Source: Diphasiastrum complanatum
Taxonomy: Eukaryota > Streptophyta > Lycopodiopsida > Lycopodiales > Lycopodiaceae
Reading direction: 5' to 3'
Length of the DNA stretch: 64,000 nucleotides
NCBI GenBank assembly: GCA_029204225.1
Contig: CM055100.1
Location: 55,319,278-55,383,277 of the forward strand
Shown: positions 1-35,079 of the stretch, piece after piece
How the letters are laid out: the number at the start of each line of letters is the position of its first letter
How positions within the stretch are numbered: position 1 is the stretch's first letter
Notes under the pieces: generated by a model
What the model saw: the letters and a program-made list of their open reading frames with translations, nothing else
What the model was told of the DNA's origin: nothing
Databases searched by the model: none
Translations under genes and position numbers: made by a program

Positions 1-700
1 GTGGGTATACCTGAGCAGGTCAATAGCACCATTAGGATCGATGTCAACCTACTCATTGACCTGCTTCTTGGCTCTGCACCACCTTTCCGCATGTCCAAGT
101 TGAACTCCAACGACATGCATCTACAATAAATTCATCTAAATCAAAGCCTTTTTGGTGCTCCAGTTCTCCTTGTTAATAAAACATTAGACGACCAAGTGTC
201 TTCGTATTGACTGCAGAGCAAATTGACCACATTCAAAATCCATAGCATATCCTACACATGGATGAACTTTACAATCACTTAAGCAAGACCAATGTCTTCT
301 CCAGAATTAATGTTTGCTCTGGCTACCTTGGTGATGCCATGCGCAGCACAATTGGCGTATAGAAACCTATTCATGCCTTTTTGTGCCTTTTGGCAGCACT
401 AGTAAATCTCCCAGTTTCCATAACACCATGAACGTTATCTGACCACCCCTTCTTGGCATTTTGTTTCATGGTGTACTTTGATGGCATTCTTATTTACAGC
501 ACGTCCCCTATTACTCATTTGGACCATTTGGCTCGTCCTCCAACTTCTATCCAGTGAACCATGAAACTTTCAAAATTACCTTGTTAGCCAAGGTTCATTG
601 GGGTTTTCCTTGGTCTACAATCATCAAATTGCCTTGCTGTTATTGACCACTGAACTTGTGCACATGAATTACCTTTGGCTGAAATTGTGATATATACCTC
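1..700 (+). pseudogene. Ty3/gypsy reverse transcriptase relic (intronic to U2AF65)
   Basis: Conceptual translation over roughly 10-620, with many stops and frame changes, follows the order of a plant Ty3/gypsy reverse transcriptase. It shows a segment like IDLLLGSAPPFRMS, then APVLLVNK (normally PVLLVPKK), then VFSRINVCSGY (normally VFSKIDLRSGY), then VYFDGILIYS, where the catalytic YFDD has become YFDG, then THLDHL. The order and spacing of these blocks make the assignment fairly secure. The copy is dead: there are several in-frame stops and the second catalytic aspartate is lost. It lies on the strand opposite the U2AF65 gene and sits in the intron following the last exon seen in this window. 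Confidence 0.6.
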
Positions 701-869
701 TTTTATGATGATTGATACAAGAACTTTCAGTGTTTACACCTTCTGAAGATCTTCTTTCAACCCTAATATTAATCATGGCACTGTGGCAGCAGGGCTATGA
801 AGGCCTCACTTTTAGGTTTTGAAGACTTTTTGATGATTCGATTTTGTTTACAACAAACCACAATTTAAT

Positions 870-960
870 ACTGGGATAGGTCTGTTTTTTTGGACTGCGT
901 TCCTGCGTTCCGGAACGCTGGCGTCCAAAACGCCGTTCCGTAGCAACATAGGTAATAATG
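870..960. repeat. Short insertion rich in self-complementary GTTCCGGAAC motifs
   Basis: About 90 bp contain the palindrome GTTCCGGAAC and further copies of GCGTTCC/GGAACGC, ending in CGTTCCGTAGCAACATAG. The same motif recurs near 6525-6550 and 7000-7070. The end resembles the termini of the elements at 11466 and 22160 (core ATAGTTGCA). It looks like the end of a small non-autonomous DNA transposon; the other end was not located. Confidence 0.35.
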
Positions 961-1769
961 ACAATTTTGCTTAAAGTATGAATCTGTTTTGGAAATCTAG
1001 CTCACAAATGTCACTACTTTGATCTGTGCACATAGGATTGCTGATTAGGGTACTAGTCACTGTCTCACTATCTTGCTTCTGCACATCTATATAGTATTGT
1101 CAGTAAAATTAAAGCTTTTAACATGTTCTTACATCTTGATTCCAGAAAGCCTTAAAATCCTTGCTCCAACAAATCTTAGCAACTATTTTTTGGGAAAAAA
1201 CTAAATTTGAATAATTTTAATCTTGTTTAAATCAAATGGAGTCTGAATTCAAGTTTTCTGGTGAATGTTCACAACATAAGTGCTTAGAATATATCTAATA
1301 CAAGGTATTTAGATGTGTTTTAGATGCCATTTCACAGCTTTTTTTTCTTTTCTAGACACCTATAAACATTTTGTAAAAAAATTCCCGAGAAAAAAGATAA
1401 AAAATAAAAAACCAAAAAAACTACAAATATGTTACAATATCATATCCGCATAGCATCATGTTTTGGATGTTTCAGGGGGCCCACATTTTCTGAAGACCGT
1501 TTGACAAACATTGCAAATCAAGTGATAAATAGAACAAATACATTTTAATTGATAGAAAAGTCCATGGAAAAAATAAGTTTCAATCGAAACATGGAAGGCT
1601 TTTACGAGTTCCAAACAAAACATCTGTTAAAATGACCTAAAAAAACTCGTTCTGATCATCAGAGGACTGAGATTAGCTAAAAAAAATTTAAATATGACAA
1701 CCATTTTTCACAGCACGGGATATTTTGCACAACATTAGAAGGCTAATGAGTAGTGGCATTCGAACAAAC

Positions 1770-24805
<23,036 letters not shown>

Positions 24806-25104
24806 CTTTGCACTTCCCTTCTAGGGCAACCCTAAGAATGCTAGCAAAAGCTCTAATGCCAACTTTCCCTTGAACTATCTAAGCAAATACAACACTTTCA
24901 AATGTATCACTGCCTTCCGCAATGCAAGCAGCAAAGCAAGTGTTCAAGCAAATGTCGCTTCCTCCGTCAAAAATGACAGCCTTTCTGGTGATTTCCGCTT
25001 GTTTTTGCAACGTAAAAGGCCGCCTCCAGATTGCCGGGTTCTGCGAATGCAATCAAAACAATAGGATTTACTGTCGAATAACGATAGAAACGCGATCGAT
25101 CGCT

Positions 25105-25158
25105 TCAGTGTGTGCAGCGCCTGGAGGGAAGCCGCTCCTGCCTAACCCTAGACACCAT
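25105..25158 (-). other. Possible upstream ORF in U2AF65 leader (17 codons)
   Basis: An ATG at 25156-25158 opens a 17-codon frame ending in TGA at 25105, upstream of the main start. It would lie in the mRNA only if transcription starts upstream of 25158. It could lower translation of the main ORF. Confidence 0.35.
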
Positions 25159-25182
25159 CTCTCGACTGCAGCAAACTCTCTC

Positions 25183-25200
25183 TCCTTATATTTATATTCT
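25183..25200 (-). promoter_or_regulatory. Candidate TATA box of U2AF65
   Basis: The minus strand reads AATATAAATATAAGG about 30-50 bases before the presumed start of the leader, followed by a GA-rich GAGAGAGTTTG stretch that is common in plant core promoters. No experimental support is available. Confidence 0.4.
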
Positions 25201-25636
25201 TTGTTTGTTTTTTTTTTTCAAGTTTCTTTTGGCCTTATTTTCTCTTTTTGGCTTTTTGGGCCCCGCCTTGTCTTTTTGTTTTTTTGCTTTTTGCTTTTTC
25301 ACCCTTGCTTTCTTGCCTTGTTGGAAAGGCCACATTATGTGTTCAAATTGGTTCGTAACAAAGTTTAAAAAAAAATCAATGTTTGAGAAAGCATGTAGAC
25401 TTACTAAAATTTACTTTACCATGGAAGATACATTATGTTTTGGTCCTTTGGACTTGTCCCCAGTGACTTGACCCTACGTAGTAGAGCAACTTGATAGCTA
25501 GGACCCCAAGTAGCGTAGATTAAGGGTGGTGTGTCCCCATTGGCCCCTAAGCTTAGTCTTTGAATTCATCAGTATTGGACCATAGAGTTTGAGTAATCAT
25601 TGTGACTTGCTAATTTCGCCCTCCTATGTCATTGCT

Positions 25637-25679
<43 letters not shown>

Positions 25680-26600
25680 ATCATATATTGTTGCAAGTTC
25701 AATAGCATGGTTATAGTTTTAGGCTAAGGCCTTGATGACCTCATCCATGATAGTAAAACATAGTCCTTAAACAAAACCAAACACTTGTGTCCATGTCAAA
25801 AATCATCAACAACAAATCTCGGCCCTTATTTGAATACTTTTATATCCACATATTTGCATGCTTCAAGTCTAACCATTTCTATCAAGCCGTCATTACCTCA
25901 TCTAGCGCTCAACCACTCGTATGTCGCACCCTTCAAAAAGAACAATGCATAACTGCCCTATTGAGATTCCATAGTAGCACTTTTATCCAACATCCAACAT
26001 CACCCTCACCTATCCAACAAAACCTCCAATCAATACAATGGGCAATAGCACTTCTCCAAGAAATTTGAAATGTCCAAATCTAGACCTCTAACTCATGGAA
26101 TCTAGTATCATCTCTCAAATCCATGGGTCGGTGGGACCCACTATATCATTTGAAAAAAAAAACACTATTAAGAATCTAGTTTTTGTAAGTGATTGGCAAT
26201 AGCAGACAAATGACTCAATTCGATTAAATTATTGAATATTCATTGAAGCATTACAATTTGTTTGAAGACCAATTAAGACTACATCCATCTAGGGGCGAAT
26301 GCAAACTTTGTCGAGTTTCGAATATATGTGTATTGTAATCAATGAATGTGTTAATGCAACACACTAATAAGTTACCTTGGTTTGATAGCCATAGTGATAT
26401 ATAAAGAGCTCCATTTCCAAAACATATGTATCATTAAGGTCATTTGGTCATAACTTTCATATGTATTAATAGCTCACATATGATTTTATGCAGTGGGTTC
26501 ATTATCCCTTGAGAGGCATTTAGAAACAGTCAACAAGTGAAAAATGATATATATCTATGTTGATGTTCAAAACTCAAATGATGATGTCTTCATGTTTGAT
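25200..26600. other. Intergenic region without recognised genes
   Basis: AT-rich sequence with a (TA)n microsatellite at 25639-25676. I see no protein family, RNA gene or clear element ends. Confidence 0.5.
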
Positions 26601-27850
26601 TGCTAATGGTGGAGTATTGATCCTTGGTGGATTGATAGTGGAGCAAGCTCACACATGACTTTTCACAAAGAGTACTTTTCATCTTTGTTGGCATATGAAG
26701 GTGACACGGCCAATGATGGCGAGTGTGCAATCAAAGGGATTGGCACAATTCCTATTTCTCTCTCTACAAATAGGAATGTTCATTTGAAGGGTGTTTTGTT
26801 CATTCCATCTATTACTAAGAACCTTCTTAGTGTGAGTCAAATGCTAAACAAGGGTCTTAAGTTGTAGTTTGATGGTGATGCATGCTTGATCAAGAAGAAG
26901 GTCAAACTTGATGCTTGTGTTGTTGCTAACCAAGTGGGATGCATGGCAAAGGAGCAATTGTCAATATAAGAGGTATGCACAAGAGATTAGGGCATCTCAA
27001 CTTCAAGTCATTGGAGGTAATGGCAAAGAGGCAAGTTGTGTTTGGTCTTCCAAAGTCTCTAACTAGCATGAAAATGTGAGCAATGTGCTTTATCAAAGTC
27101 ACATAGATTACCTTATAAGATATCTATATCTAGATCTACTCATCTCTCTTGCAACTCTTTATGGTTGGGATCTATGGCAATTAGATATCATTAATGCATT
27201 CTTGAATGCATGGAGCAACCCGAGGACTATATTTCTCATGGCAAGCCTAATCATTTATGTTTTCTCCAAAAGAGTTTGTATGGACTTAAGCAAGCACCAA
27301 GGAGTTGGTATGCTAAGCTTAACACCTTTCTACTGTCTCAAAATTTCATTATGAGTGAACATAATCATTCACTTTATTATGGATTTGCTGGAATTATGTT
27401 ACTATCCTTCTAATCTATGTGGATGATATCATTTTGAGTGGAGGCAACAAGCAAGATGTAGATGACATCAAGATAGCACTTAAGAAGAAATTTGATGCAC
27501 ATGATCTTGGTCGTTTGCACTACATCTTAGGAATAGAGGTAATTAGGACTTCTCAAACTACTTGTATTTGTCAAGAGAAGTATGCTTATTCTATTCTTAG
27601 TAGATTTCATATGGAAAATGCAAAATCTATTGATACACCTATGGAATCAAATGTAAAGCTCACTAGAAGAGGTAATGAAAGATCCTTTGAGGACATTACT
27701 CTCTATAGGAAGTTAGTTGGTTCTCTCATATATCTAACCATCACAAGACCTGATCTAAGCTATTGTGTTGGTAGATTAAGTCAATTCATGCATGACCCTG
27801 GTGTGGAGCATTGGATAGGTAGAAGTATTTGCAAGTTGAAAAAGTAGGTT
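26600..27850 (+). pseudogene. Copia relic: protease, pre-integrase and reverse transcriptase pieces
   Basis: The protease motif WIDSGASSHMTF is near 26628-26665, followed by GIGTIPISL and ITKNLLSVSQ. Degenerate pre-integrase sequence follows to about 27110 (KMCEQCALSKSH-like). The integrase core is deleted and the frame re-enters in reverse transcriptase with LYGLKQAPRSWYAKLN (about 27275), the YVDDIIL catalytic motif (about 27415-27435), LGIEVIRT and GSLIYLTITRPDLSY, ending at 27846. At least two frameshifts and one large deletion inactivate it. Confidence 0.8.
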
Positions 27851-27905
27851 GGACATTTACAATTTGATAGGTAGAAGTATTTGCAAGTTGAAAAAGTAGG
27901 TTGAA
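27815..27905. repeat. 46-bp tandem duplication at the end of the Copia relic
   Basis: GATAGGTAGAAGTATTTGCA and the following AGTTGAAAAAGTAGGTTG occur at about 27819 and again at 27865. The duplication begins inside the reverse-transcriptase reading frame, so it arose after or during breakage of the element. Confidence 0.85.
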
Positions 27906-28821
27906 TTTAAAAGTGTTTCATGAAAATAGAGGTTGGTGTTTTTTTTTTGAAGTAGAAAAATAGAAGTCTAGTTTTGTGGGCTATCCCAAATATGTGGGCC
28001 CAGCAAATAGTTGGGCAAATAGTTGCCCAACTTCAACTTTCAAAAAAAAAAAAATTAGTTTGGTTTGTGCCTAAAGTGAAGCTATTAGATGTAGAGGGAG
28101 TTTTGGAAGATTGGTGTTGTCTACACACTAAAATTTAGTGAGAAACACGTGTAAGCAACCTCCACACGTGTGGGATCCACCTACGTACAATTTTGCAAGG
28201 TTTAATCAAGCTAAAGCTACCTTTCAGTTTGATTTTCTATTTTTTTTCACAGAACTTCAGAAACTTTCAAATTTGATTTTTGGTCTATTTGAGCCTTGGA
28301 TTATAAAAAAAAAAGGCCAAAAAATATGTTATTTGTAAAGGGAAGGTTTTTTTATGTAGAAGGGGGATTTGTTTTGGTTAAGGGTTTGTAAATTCATTCA
28401 CTTCTCAACTTTTGGATTTAAAGAAGAAAGAGAAAGGATTGTTAGCAACTCTTACAAAAAATGTTAGTTCTCCATTCTACATTGCTAGAAACGTAGATGA
28501 AACCATTTTGAAATTTGGTATTTGTAAATGGAAATTTGTCATCAAATTTAGCAATGGTTCATTATGGGTGATGTATGGAAACTAAAAGAGGAACCCAACA
28601 TGTGAATGAAAACTTGGATAAGTTTTGAGTTATTTTCATGTGATTACATCCAAAACAGTTTTGAACTTTTTTTTGGGATTAGGCTTGTAGTAAGCTTGGA
28701 ATGAGCTTGTGAAAAGAACATGCATTAGTTACACTAAAGCATTCTAAGCCTATTGTCTTTTTCTAATCTTAGTTTTCTTTGTTGTTGTTTTGAATACTAG
28801 GATCACAATCAAGACACTCCC

Positions 28822-29142
28822 ATGGATCAATCAACCTCTAATCCTACCTTTAATTTATCTAAACCTGATAGTGTGGCACAAGCCCTACAACTTCTCTACC
28901 AACAAATTCAAGAGACAAACCAGCAACTACCTGAAACTAATTTGAAAAATCAAGCTCTTGAGTCTAGGTTGGCCAATCAACGAAAGCAGGTAATACCTCC
29001 TCCCGTTAAAGTGCATAAAGAGGAAAAGAAAGAGAGGAGTCTACAAGTAGGAAATTCATGGCTTAATGTTTGGAATAAATATTTTGCCATGAATATAATT
29101 TTTGAAAGTGAAAACTCTCCTCTAAACAACTCTAATAAATAA
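28822..29142 (+). CDS. Unassigned 106-aa ORF, possibly a gag N-terminus
   Basis: The frame starts MDQSTSNPTFNLSKPDSVAQ and contains a Gln/Asn/Leu-rich stretch, ALQLLYQQIQETNQQL with LKNQALESRL, that could form a coiled coil, followed by a Lys/Glu-rich part. Such Gln-rich coiled coils occur near the start of gypsy gag proteins, but I see no further gag domain. It is flanked by non-coding sequence. Function is unknown and it may be a chance or decayed ORF. Confidence 0.3.
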   Translation: MDQSTSNPTFNLSKPDSVAQALQLLYQQIQETNQQLPETNLKNQALESRLANQRKQVIPPPVKVHKEEKKERSLQVGNSWLNVWNKYFAMNIIFESENSPLNNSNK

Positions 29143-29349
29143 ACACTCTAAAAATGTGACTTGTATAAAAGCCATTGAAAAAAAGTCTTGTTCCACAATG
29201 TCTTAAGTTTTTAACATTCGACTTATCAAATAACTACCCATCAACAAAAATGATAGCCTTGAAAGAAGTCTTGTTACAATATTGTCTATCTTAGCATCCT
29301 CTTACTCATCCTACTCATGAATAAATAGTCATTTGCTAAAAGCCCTTAG

Positions 29350-29605
29350 TGAATGTTAGGTTCCGTAGGGTGAATTGATACTCGGGTTATACCCCCCTCC
29401 AAATGACGGCCGGACTGGTTCTCAACCTCAATCCAAGGCTCAAAGGGACCCGATGGTTCTTCGGTTCTTACAAAAGAGCATAACCACTGATTCTACCCAT
29501 AAGCCGGTTCTTGAGAAATAGTGTACCCGCCGGTTAGGGTCTTTAGAACCATGTTTATAAGCGGGTTGAGAATCGAAAAAAAAAAATCAAAACCCGGCCA
29601 ACACT
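29350..29605. repeat. Insertion with CGGTTCT/AGAACC motifs and an A-tract
   Basis: The stretch carries many GGTTCTT, CCGGTT and AGAACC motifs in both orientations and an A11 tract followed by TCAAAACCCGG, the same architecture as the insert at 11466. No coding sequence is seen. Ends were not defined. Confidence 0.35.
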
Positions 29606-29619
29606 GGTCTGGACATATG

Positions 29620-30990
29620 TAAATGGATCCCTTAGAAAATTACAATTTTGCAAATTCACTACTTTTGAAAAAAATCAAATTGAGGTATATACCGAGGGTC
29701 ACATAGATTCTTGCAAATTTCAAAAAGACTGACCATTGTCGCGGCATTTTCAAAGAGAGAAGAGGAGTGGGTGATGGTATCAAGGGACGTACCTATCACC
29801 TTTGTCGTCTCCCTTGTTTGTTGATCCTTCCTCACCCTCTTTATCCTCCTCACTCTCCTTATTCTCCTCACATCTGAATGTTCTTCTTGCCATTGCTATT
29901 GCTCTTTGCTTCCTCCTCTTGCATTTTGCTTGTTCCTCTTGCTTCTCTTGCACTTTTCTTGTTCCTCTTGCTCTTCCTCTTTGCTTACTCCTTGCAAAAT
30001 CAAATGTGGTGAGCTCAAGGAAAAAAAAAAAAAGTGGAGGATGGAGGAAATCTCTCACTATCTCTTACATCATAGTATCAATCTCAATGTAATTGTAGTT
30101 TGGTTTATTGACACCGCGTTTTCTATGCAAGTTTATTTTGAGGCAAACGCGTCGCGGATCTGAGTTTAAAGGTAGCAGACAAGTCGGAAAGGCCGTCAGA
30201 ATAGGCGGATCTGAAGGATTTGCTATTCCAATGGATATTCCGGTGGCTTATTTTCTATTTATCAGATGTTTTAGGGTGTTGTAGATCCATAGTTGAGGGT
30301 GTTGTAAATCCAGACTTCTAGAGGGTCGGAATACCTATCGGAATATACTGATCTGTGGGATTTGTTAAATCAGCGCCTATTTCGATGGCTGTTCCGATGG
30401 TTGTTCCGATGCCAAATCCTCAACTGGCCATCAAGTTTTTTGGTGCATATACATGATTCCATATGTATCTTTGTTGTTCTTTGTGTAAAATTAATTTGTT
30501 ACAATTATTTTTTGTGGTAATAAACTTAACAAACTCCAATACTGATTTTTGTCTTGCAGGTTTCATTATTGGTTACTGGACCAATCATCATCATTGCATT
30601 TGAGACACAAATTGTGTAGCAGATCCCAAAGGTACTTGTAGGGTCAAAATGGAGGTCAGAATAGACCATGCTGGTTTTAACAGTATACTAGTGACTATTT
30701 CAAGGGCTGTTCCAACCTTTCTTTACATGTTTTTTTTGAGATTTCCAATGACAGATATGTGAATTTTATGATACATTTGTGAATCTTAGTTGTTTTTTTT
30801 TAGCAGAATTTTCAATTGTGATGATTAGTTCTATGATTTTTCCTTGAGGCAATAGTTGTATGATTTTTTGTTAGGAAATTGTTTTGTAGGTTTGTATGCC
30901 GATTTTTTTTGGCTCTAACACCATCCAAGCAGCTGACTAACACAACTAGTAGCAGTTCCAGATACTTGTATAGTTTTGTAGCAGTTTGTC
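29620..30990. other. Intergenic stretch without a recognised gene
   Basis: A strand-biased CTT/CCT-rich stretch occupies 29820-29990. From 30180 the sequence contains repeated short motifs such as GGAATA and TTCCGATGG in both orientations, continuing into the tandem duplication at 30991. No protein family is recognised. Confidence 0.4.
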
Positions 30991-31690
30991 TCCTATTTTT
31001 GTTTTAGATCCACAATTTGTAGTGTAGGATTACATTCAACTTTATTTACATTAGCATTTATGAAAATAGATCTACACATTTTAGAAACAAATTTGTACTT
31101 TTATTGATAAATCTATTGATAATGGGTATCAATTGGGATGGGAATTAGTTGAGGTCGAAACAGACCTCAGAATATGTGGATATGTTTAAGGTAGTATACC
31201 ATCTCTTATTCCGAGGTCCATTTTGACTTCTGCTCATACATTTTTACAATTCATAAACAGATTATATGCTAGATTGTTATCAGCTCATAAATACTAGATT
31301 ATATATCTCTGCTCATAAATTTTTACATAAATGTTTATCTCCTATTTTTTTGTTGTAGATGCACGTTTTGTGGTGTAGGAATACATTCAATTTTATTTTA
31401 TAGTTATGAAAATATATCTACACATTTAAAAAACAAATCTCTACATTTATTGATGAATCTGTTGATAATGGGTGAAAATCAATGGAGGTCGGAATAGACC
31501 TCGAAATATGTGGATTTGTTTAAGGTAGTATACCATCTCTTATTCCGAGGTCTGTTTCGACATCTGCTCTTACATTTTTACTTTTCAGAAACAAATCTCT
31601 GGTAAATATTGGCAATTTGTGCCTGAACAATGCTAGATTATTACTACCTCGGTTGATATATCAAGATTACAAAATTCCCACCCTAGTTGA
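30991..31690. repeat. Tandem duplication of about 347 bp
   Basis: TCCTATTTTTGTTTTAGATC at 30991 and the related block at 31340 begin two copies that share, in order, TGTAGTGTAGGATTACATTC-like, ATCTACACATTT, TTGATAATGGG, GAGGTCGGAATAGACCTC-like, and GTAGTATACCATCTCTTATT blocks. The offset is 346-349 bp throughout. Both copies contain an internal palindrome GAGGTC...GACCTC. They are non-coding. Confidence 0.85.
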
Positions 31691-32199
31691 TACATCTAAA
31701 TGAACAAAATGTGACTCAACACTACCACATTTTTTAGATTCTTTCACCACATCGAGGCCTTCATGTTGCCTTCTTGATTATGTTTGTCCTTGAAATGACG
31801 ACACTTCTTAACAAATGTTTTTACGAACCCGCTGGGGAATTCCGTAGTTGGCCTAAGAAAACAAATGATCCTCACTCTCAACAATTATGTCTGTCCTTCA
31901 AGTCTAGACTGACCAATAATCGACCACAATTATTTGATTTAAGAGCCTTGATAGTCTTGTTGAATTGGTTTCTCAGCATATATTTGAAGTGAGTTGTTTC
32001 AAAATACAATTTTGAATTGAGTTATACAAAAGTAGTAGTATACTTGGCTTTTTAGAAGATACATACAAGTTGAGTCCGACAAATCCATCAATAAAGGTTA
32101 GTTTCTCTCCAATAAGACCTAGGAAGTGACCTTACTAATAAAATATTTTAACGCATTTCATAAAAACCACCATCAAATGGATCCAAAAAACAATCAAAA

Positions 32200-32201
<2 letters not shown>

Positions 32202-32294
<93 letters not shown>
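32202..32294. repeat. About 92-bp (GA)n microsatellite
   Basis: Uninterrupted GA dinucleotides. There is no LINE-like AATAAAG sequence beside it, unlike the tracts at 10850 and 21025. Confidence 0.95.
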
Positions 32295-32297
<3 letters not shown>

Positions 32298-32559
32298 CAT
32301 GGAAGAGTTAAAGGTAACCAACACTCCCAATTCTCGGAAGGTGTGTAGCCCTTGTTTTCTTCCATTAAAGACGTGGTTCAAATGTTTCTTGTTGGATGAT
32401 AAGTTCCACAAGAAAGCCCAAACATCATAGGGAGGGAGCATGTGATGACATTTTGGAATAGGATATAATCTTACGGTTCGGGAGTTTTGATTAGCACTCT
32501 AATATGTTCTTCCTTTTTTCCTCTTCGTGTGTGTTCCATCCCCTATGGGGTCTGCATGA

Positions 32560-33246
32560 CACCATGATCCCTCTTGCCAGGCCACTCCACCCAGTTTTTC
32601 TCTCATTCAAATCCATGTTGGTTTTTCTCCCTCTCAAACTCCTCCCCAACCTTATCCTCTTCATACCCCTCCCCACTCTTCTCGTGGTCACCTTCAAACT
32701 CCTCCCCAAATCTCTCCCATTGTAGTCAACTCCCCCACTCCTCTCGACACTCCCTTTGCCACCTCTCCATCAGCTGACGTCTTGCCATCCTATGACAGAC
32801 ATGTGGAGAAGCACATAGTGGAGGATGACCATGGTGGTCACATCATCACTCGCATGAGGCAACTCACACATCTGGTCTTCAACACGGACATTTTCAAGAA
32901 CTGGCGCAAACAAAGTGATGATAAAAATAATTATGTCATTGACCAGTTGTATAGAGAATTTCCAGTTCCCTCCTCTGATTTGGAATTTGACCGAATATGG
33001 ATGGGACAATGCATAGGAAGTGTGATGATTAGCCACCGCAAATCGGAGATCCGAGATGTGGTGAGAGCTGGCAAATCCAGGGCATACAACGTGCACAAGG
33101 ACAATTGGAGGTTTGCAAAAAAAAAATTCGAGAAAATCCAGATTGTTTCAATCAACAAAGAGAGGCAGCTAAGAAGCGAATGGAGATGGCAAGGCCCTCA
33201 CACCTGGGTAGTGGTGGCCAAGGTTCTTTTCATGCCCATTTCGTAA
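32560..33246 (+). pseudogene. Unassigned transposase-like protein fragment with Pro-rich start
   Basis: An open frame runs from about 32560 through a Pro/Ser/Thr-rich segment (TPPQPYPLHTPPHSS) into a charged domain with DDHGGHIITRMRQLTHLVF and IGSVMISHRKSEIRDVV. It contains no suitable early ATG. Near an A10 run at about 33118-33127 the meaningful frame switches to one reading NPDCFNQQREAAKKRMEMA and SHLGSGGQGSF. The overall layout recalls the helper ORFs of plant En/Spm-type transposons (a charged domain ending in a Gly-rich HTGGS-like motif), but I cannot place it firmly. The frameshift suggests decay. Confidence 0.35.
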
Positions 33247-33734
33247 GTCTCCCCACTCATAAGTTGAATTTGATATCGTCGTAATTCATATTTTATTTGT
33301 GGATTTGTTTAAATTAAATTACAATCATCGATTTGTCAGTTTATGCAAAAATCTGCCGTAAAGCGGTCTCTCAAAAGAGGGTTACAAGTATGCATATTTT
33401 AACAGCATGCAATCATTACTCAAATTATTGGAGAGACAAGGAGTGAGAATTGACTGGGATGGATATTATGAGGTATGTATTATGGTTTCAACATATATTT
33501 TGACTTCACCACATTCATTTGGTCGACAATCTAACAGCATCACTTACAAAATCTACGCATCTTCGTTGCATGCAGCTATCTGCATGCAAGTATCGTAGTT
33601 CCAGTCTCATGCATCGCAGTCACATGAGTTTGATGACCATGGCCAGGATGGGGACGATTCAGTTGGATCTAATAATCAGGCGTTTTATTCTGATATATAT
33701 TTGTGATTGGAACATTTATGTATCAATATATATA

Positions 33735-33905
33735 ATGCCCATGGGAGAACCTTGGCCACTATTGCCAAGGTGAGATGATCTCTAAAGTCTCTTGTAGCTT
33801 CTTAGCAGCCTCCCGTTGTTGTTTGATACGGTCTGGATTTTTGAGGAATCTTTTTTTCACAGACTTCAAGTATTCCTTGTGCCTTGATTCGGATGAATAT
33901 TCTAG
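33735..33905 (-). pseudogene. Inverted second copy of the NQQREAAKK domain
   Basis: On the minus strand 33905-33755 encodes SRHKEYLKSVKKRFLKNPDR and IKQQREAAKKLQETL, which aligns with the plus-strand frame at about 33110-33190 (NPDCFNQQREAAKKRMEMA). The nucleotide sequences on both sides, including GGCCAAGGTTCT, are also related in inverted orientation. The copy ends in a stop at 33759. Confidence 0.55.
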
Positions 33906-33949
33906 ATCTAATATAGATTTTGCAAATTTTTTATTAACAATAATGAACA

Positions 33950-35075
33950 AATGATTTTGCTTACCAACTTCATAAGAAGTGGTGCAAAAGACTCATGGGG
34001 TCGGATGGAGTCCATTTTTAGGACAGAATGGAGTCAGTTTACTGTTCCATTATGCCCTAATTTTTTATTTTTATTTTTAAACCCTCAGAATAATCCTTGA
34101 AATAGGGTGACATTTTGATAGGGATGGGAAGGCTCTCGGTATATTCCTCGGAAGAGACAGGCCACCAACAGTCTTTTAGAGGGATATATTGAGGGACCTC
34201 GATATATCCCTCAGTATTTCCGTTCTATAAACAACGCAAAAATGAGATGAAGAAGCCTCGTAAAAGCCTCAGTAATAGGGTCGAAAATCCTCCAGAATGT
34301 TGTAGTGTTTCCTATTCTTTGGCGTGGAGGTGAAGCTTCTAGATTTTGATTGGTTGATTCTACTTGGTTGGGAGGTTACTCCATAGGGTGTTTTCCATTG
34401 TGTTTGTCTTGTAAGCGGGATCTTGTGGAGCTTTCCCTTACATTGGTACCAAAGCAAGGCTTACAAAGATCAAAAACTTGGAGTGGTGTTGCTTTTCATT
34501 GGAATTTTGGTGGAGATCAACTAGTATTCTCATCTAGGTGGTGGAACAAGTGTGCAAGTTGGTGGATTCTCCCAGTTTCAATTTTCATGTTGCTAAGATC
34601 CATGTCTCTCTTAATTTTTTGTGGTTTATGGTGAATTGTCCTAGAAAGCCAATTTGTGTTGTTTTTTTGGAGCTTTTTCTTGTGTAGCTCAAATCTTGTG
34701 TAGATCTGAATTTTCCAGCAAGTGTACTTTCATGTTAGAGATCATTAATGATGAAATTAATGATGCATGCCGGTTCTTTCAATGATTTATGATTCTAGGC
34801 TATGTTTTGGTCAAAATTGCTTGGTTTTTCATGCTTTTTGACATAAAATAGATAGTAAGAACCAAAACCCAGCAAGATCAGATCAATCAGATGGCTATAA
34901 TTCTTTAAATTGGTTTACATGTGCTAGAGAAAGAGTTTCGTGTCATGAATTTCCACTTTATAGTCAAGAAAAAAATCAAAAAAAGAGCTTAAAATCGTCA
35001 TTTCTACTTGTTTTTTTTTTTTTTCATAAAGTTGGATAGTAGGTGGCTGTAAAACACCATGTAGAGCTTGTAAAG
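33950..35075. other. Non-coding stretch with a candidate LTR end
   Basis: No protein-coding gene is recognised. The region just before 34443 (ending in CCCTTACA) could be the end of an LTR because it abuts a Copia-type primer-binding site. The rest is AT-rich without clear features. Confidence 0.35.
34443..34458 (+). other. Candidate Copia primer-binding site (tRNA-Met type)
   Basis: TTGGTACCAAAGCAAGG differs by one base from the usual plant Copia primer site core TGGTATCAAAGC and is preceded by ...TTACA, fitting an LTR ending in CA. No gag or pol follows on the same strand, so it would mark a deleted element. Confidence 0.4.
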
Positions 35076-35079
35076 AGGT

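Noticed and set aside
29780-30058. Arg/Glu/Lys-rich 92-codon minus-strand frame resembling a basic nuclear protein
   Set aside because: It arises from a CTT/CCT-rich low-complexity stretch and has no conserved block.
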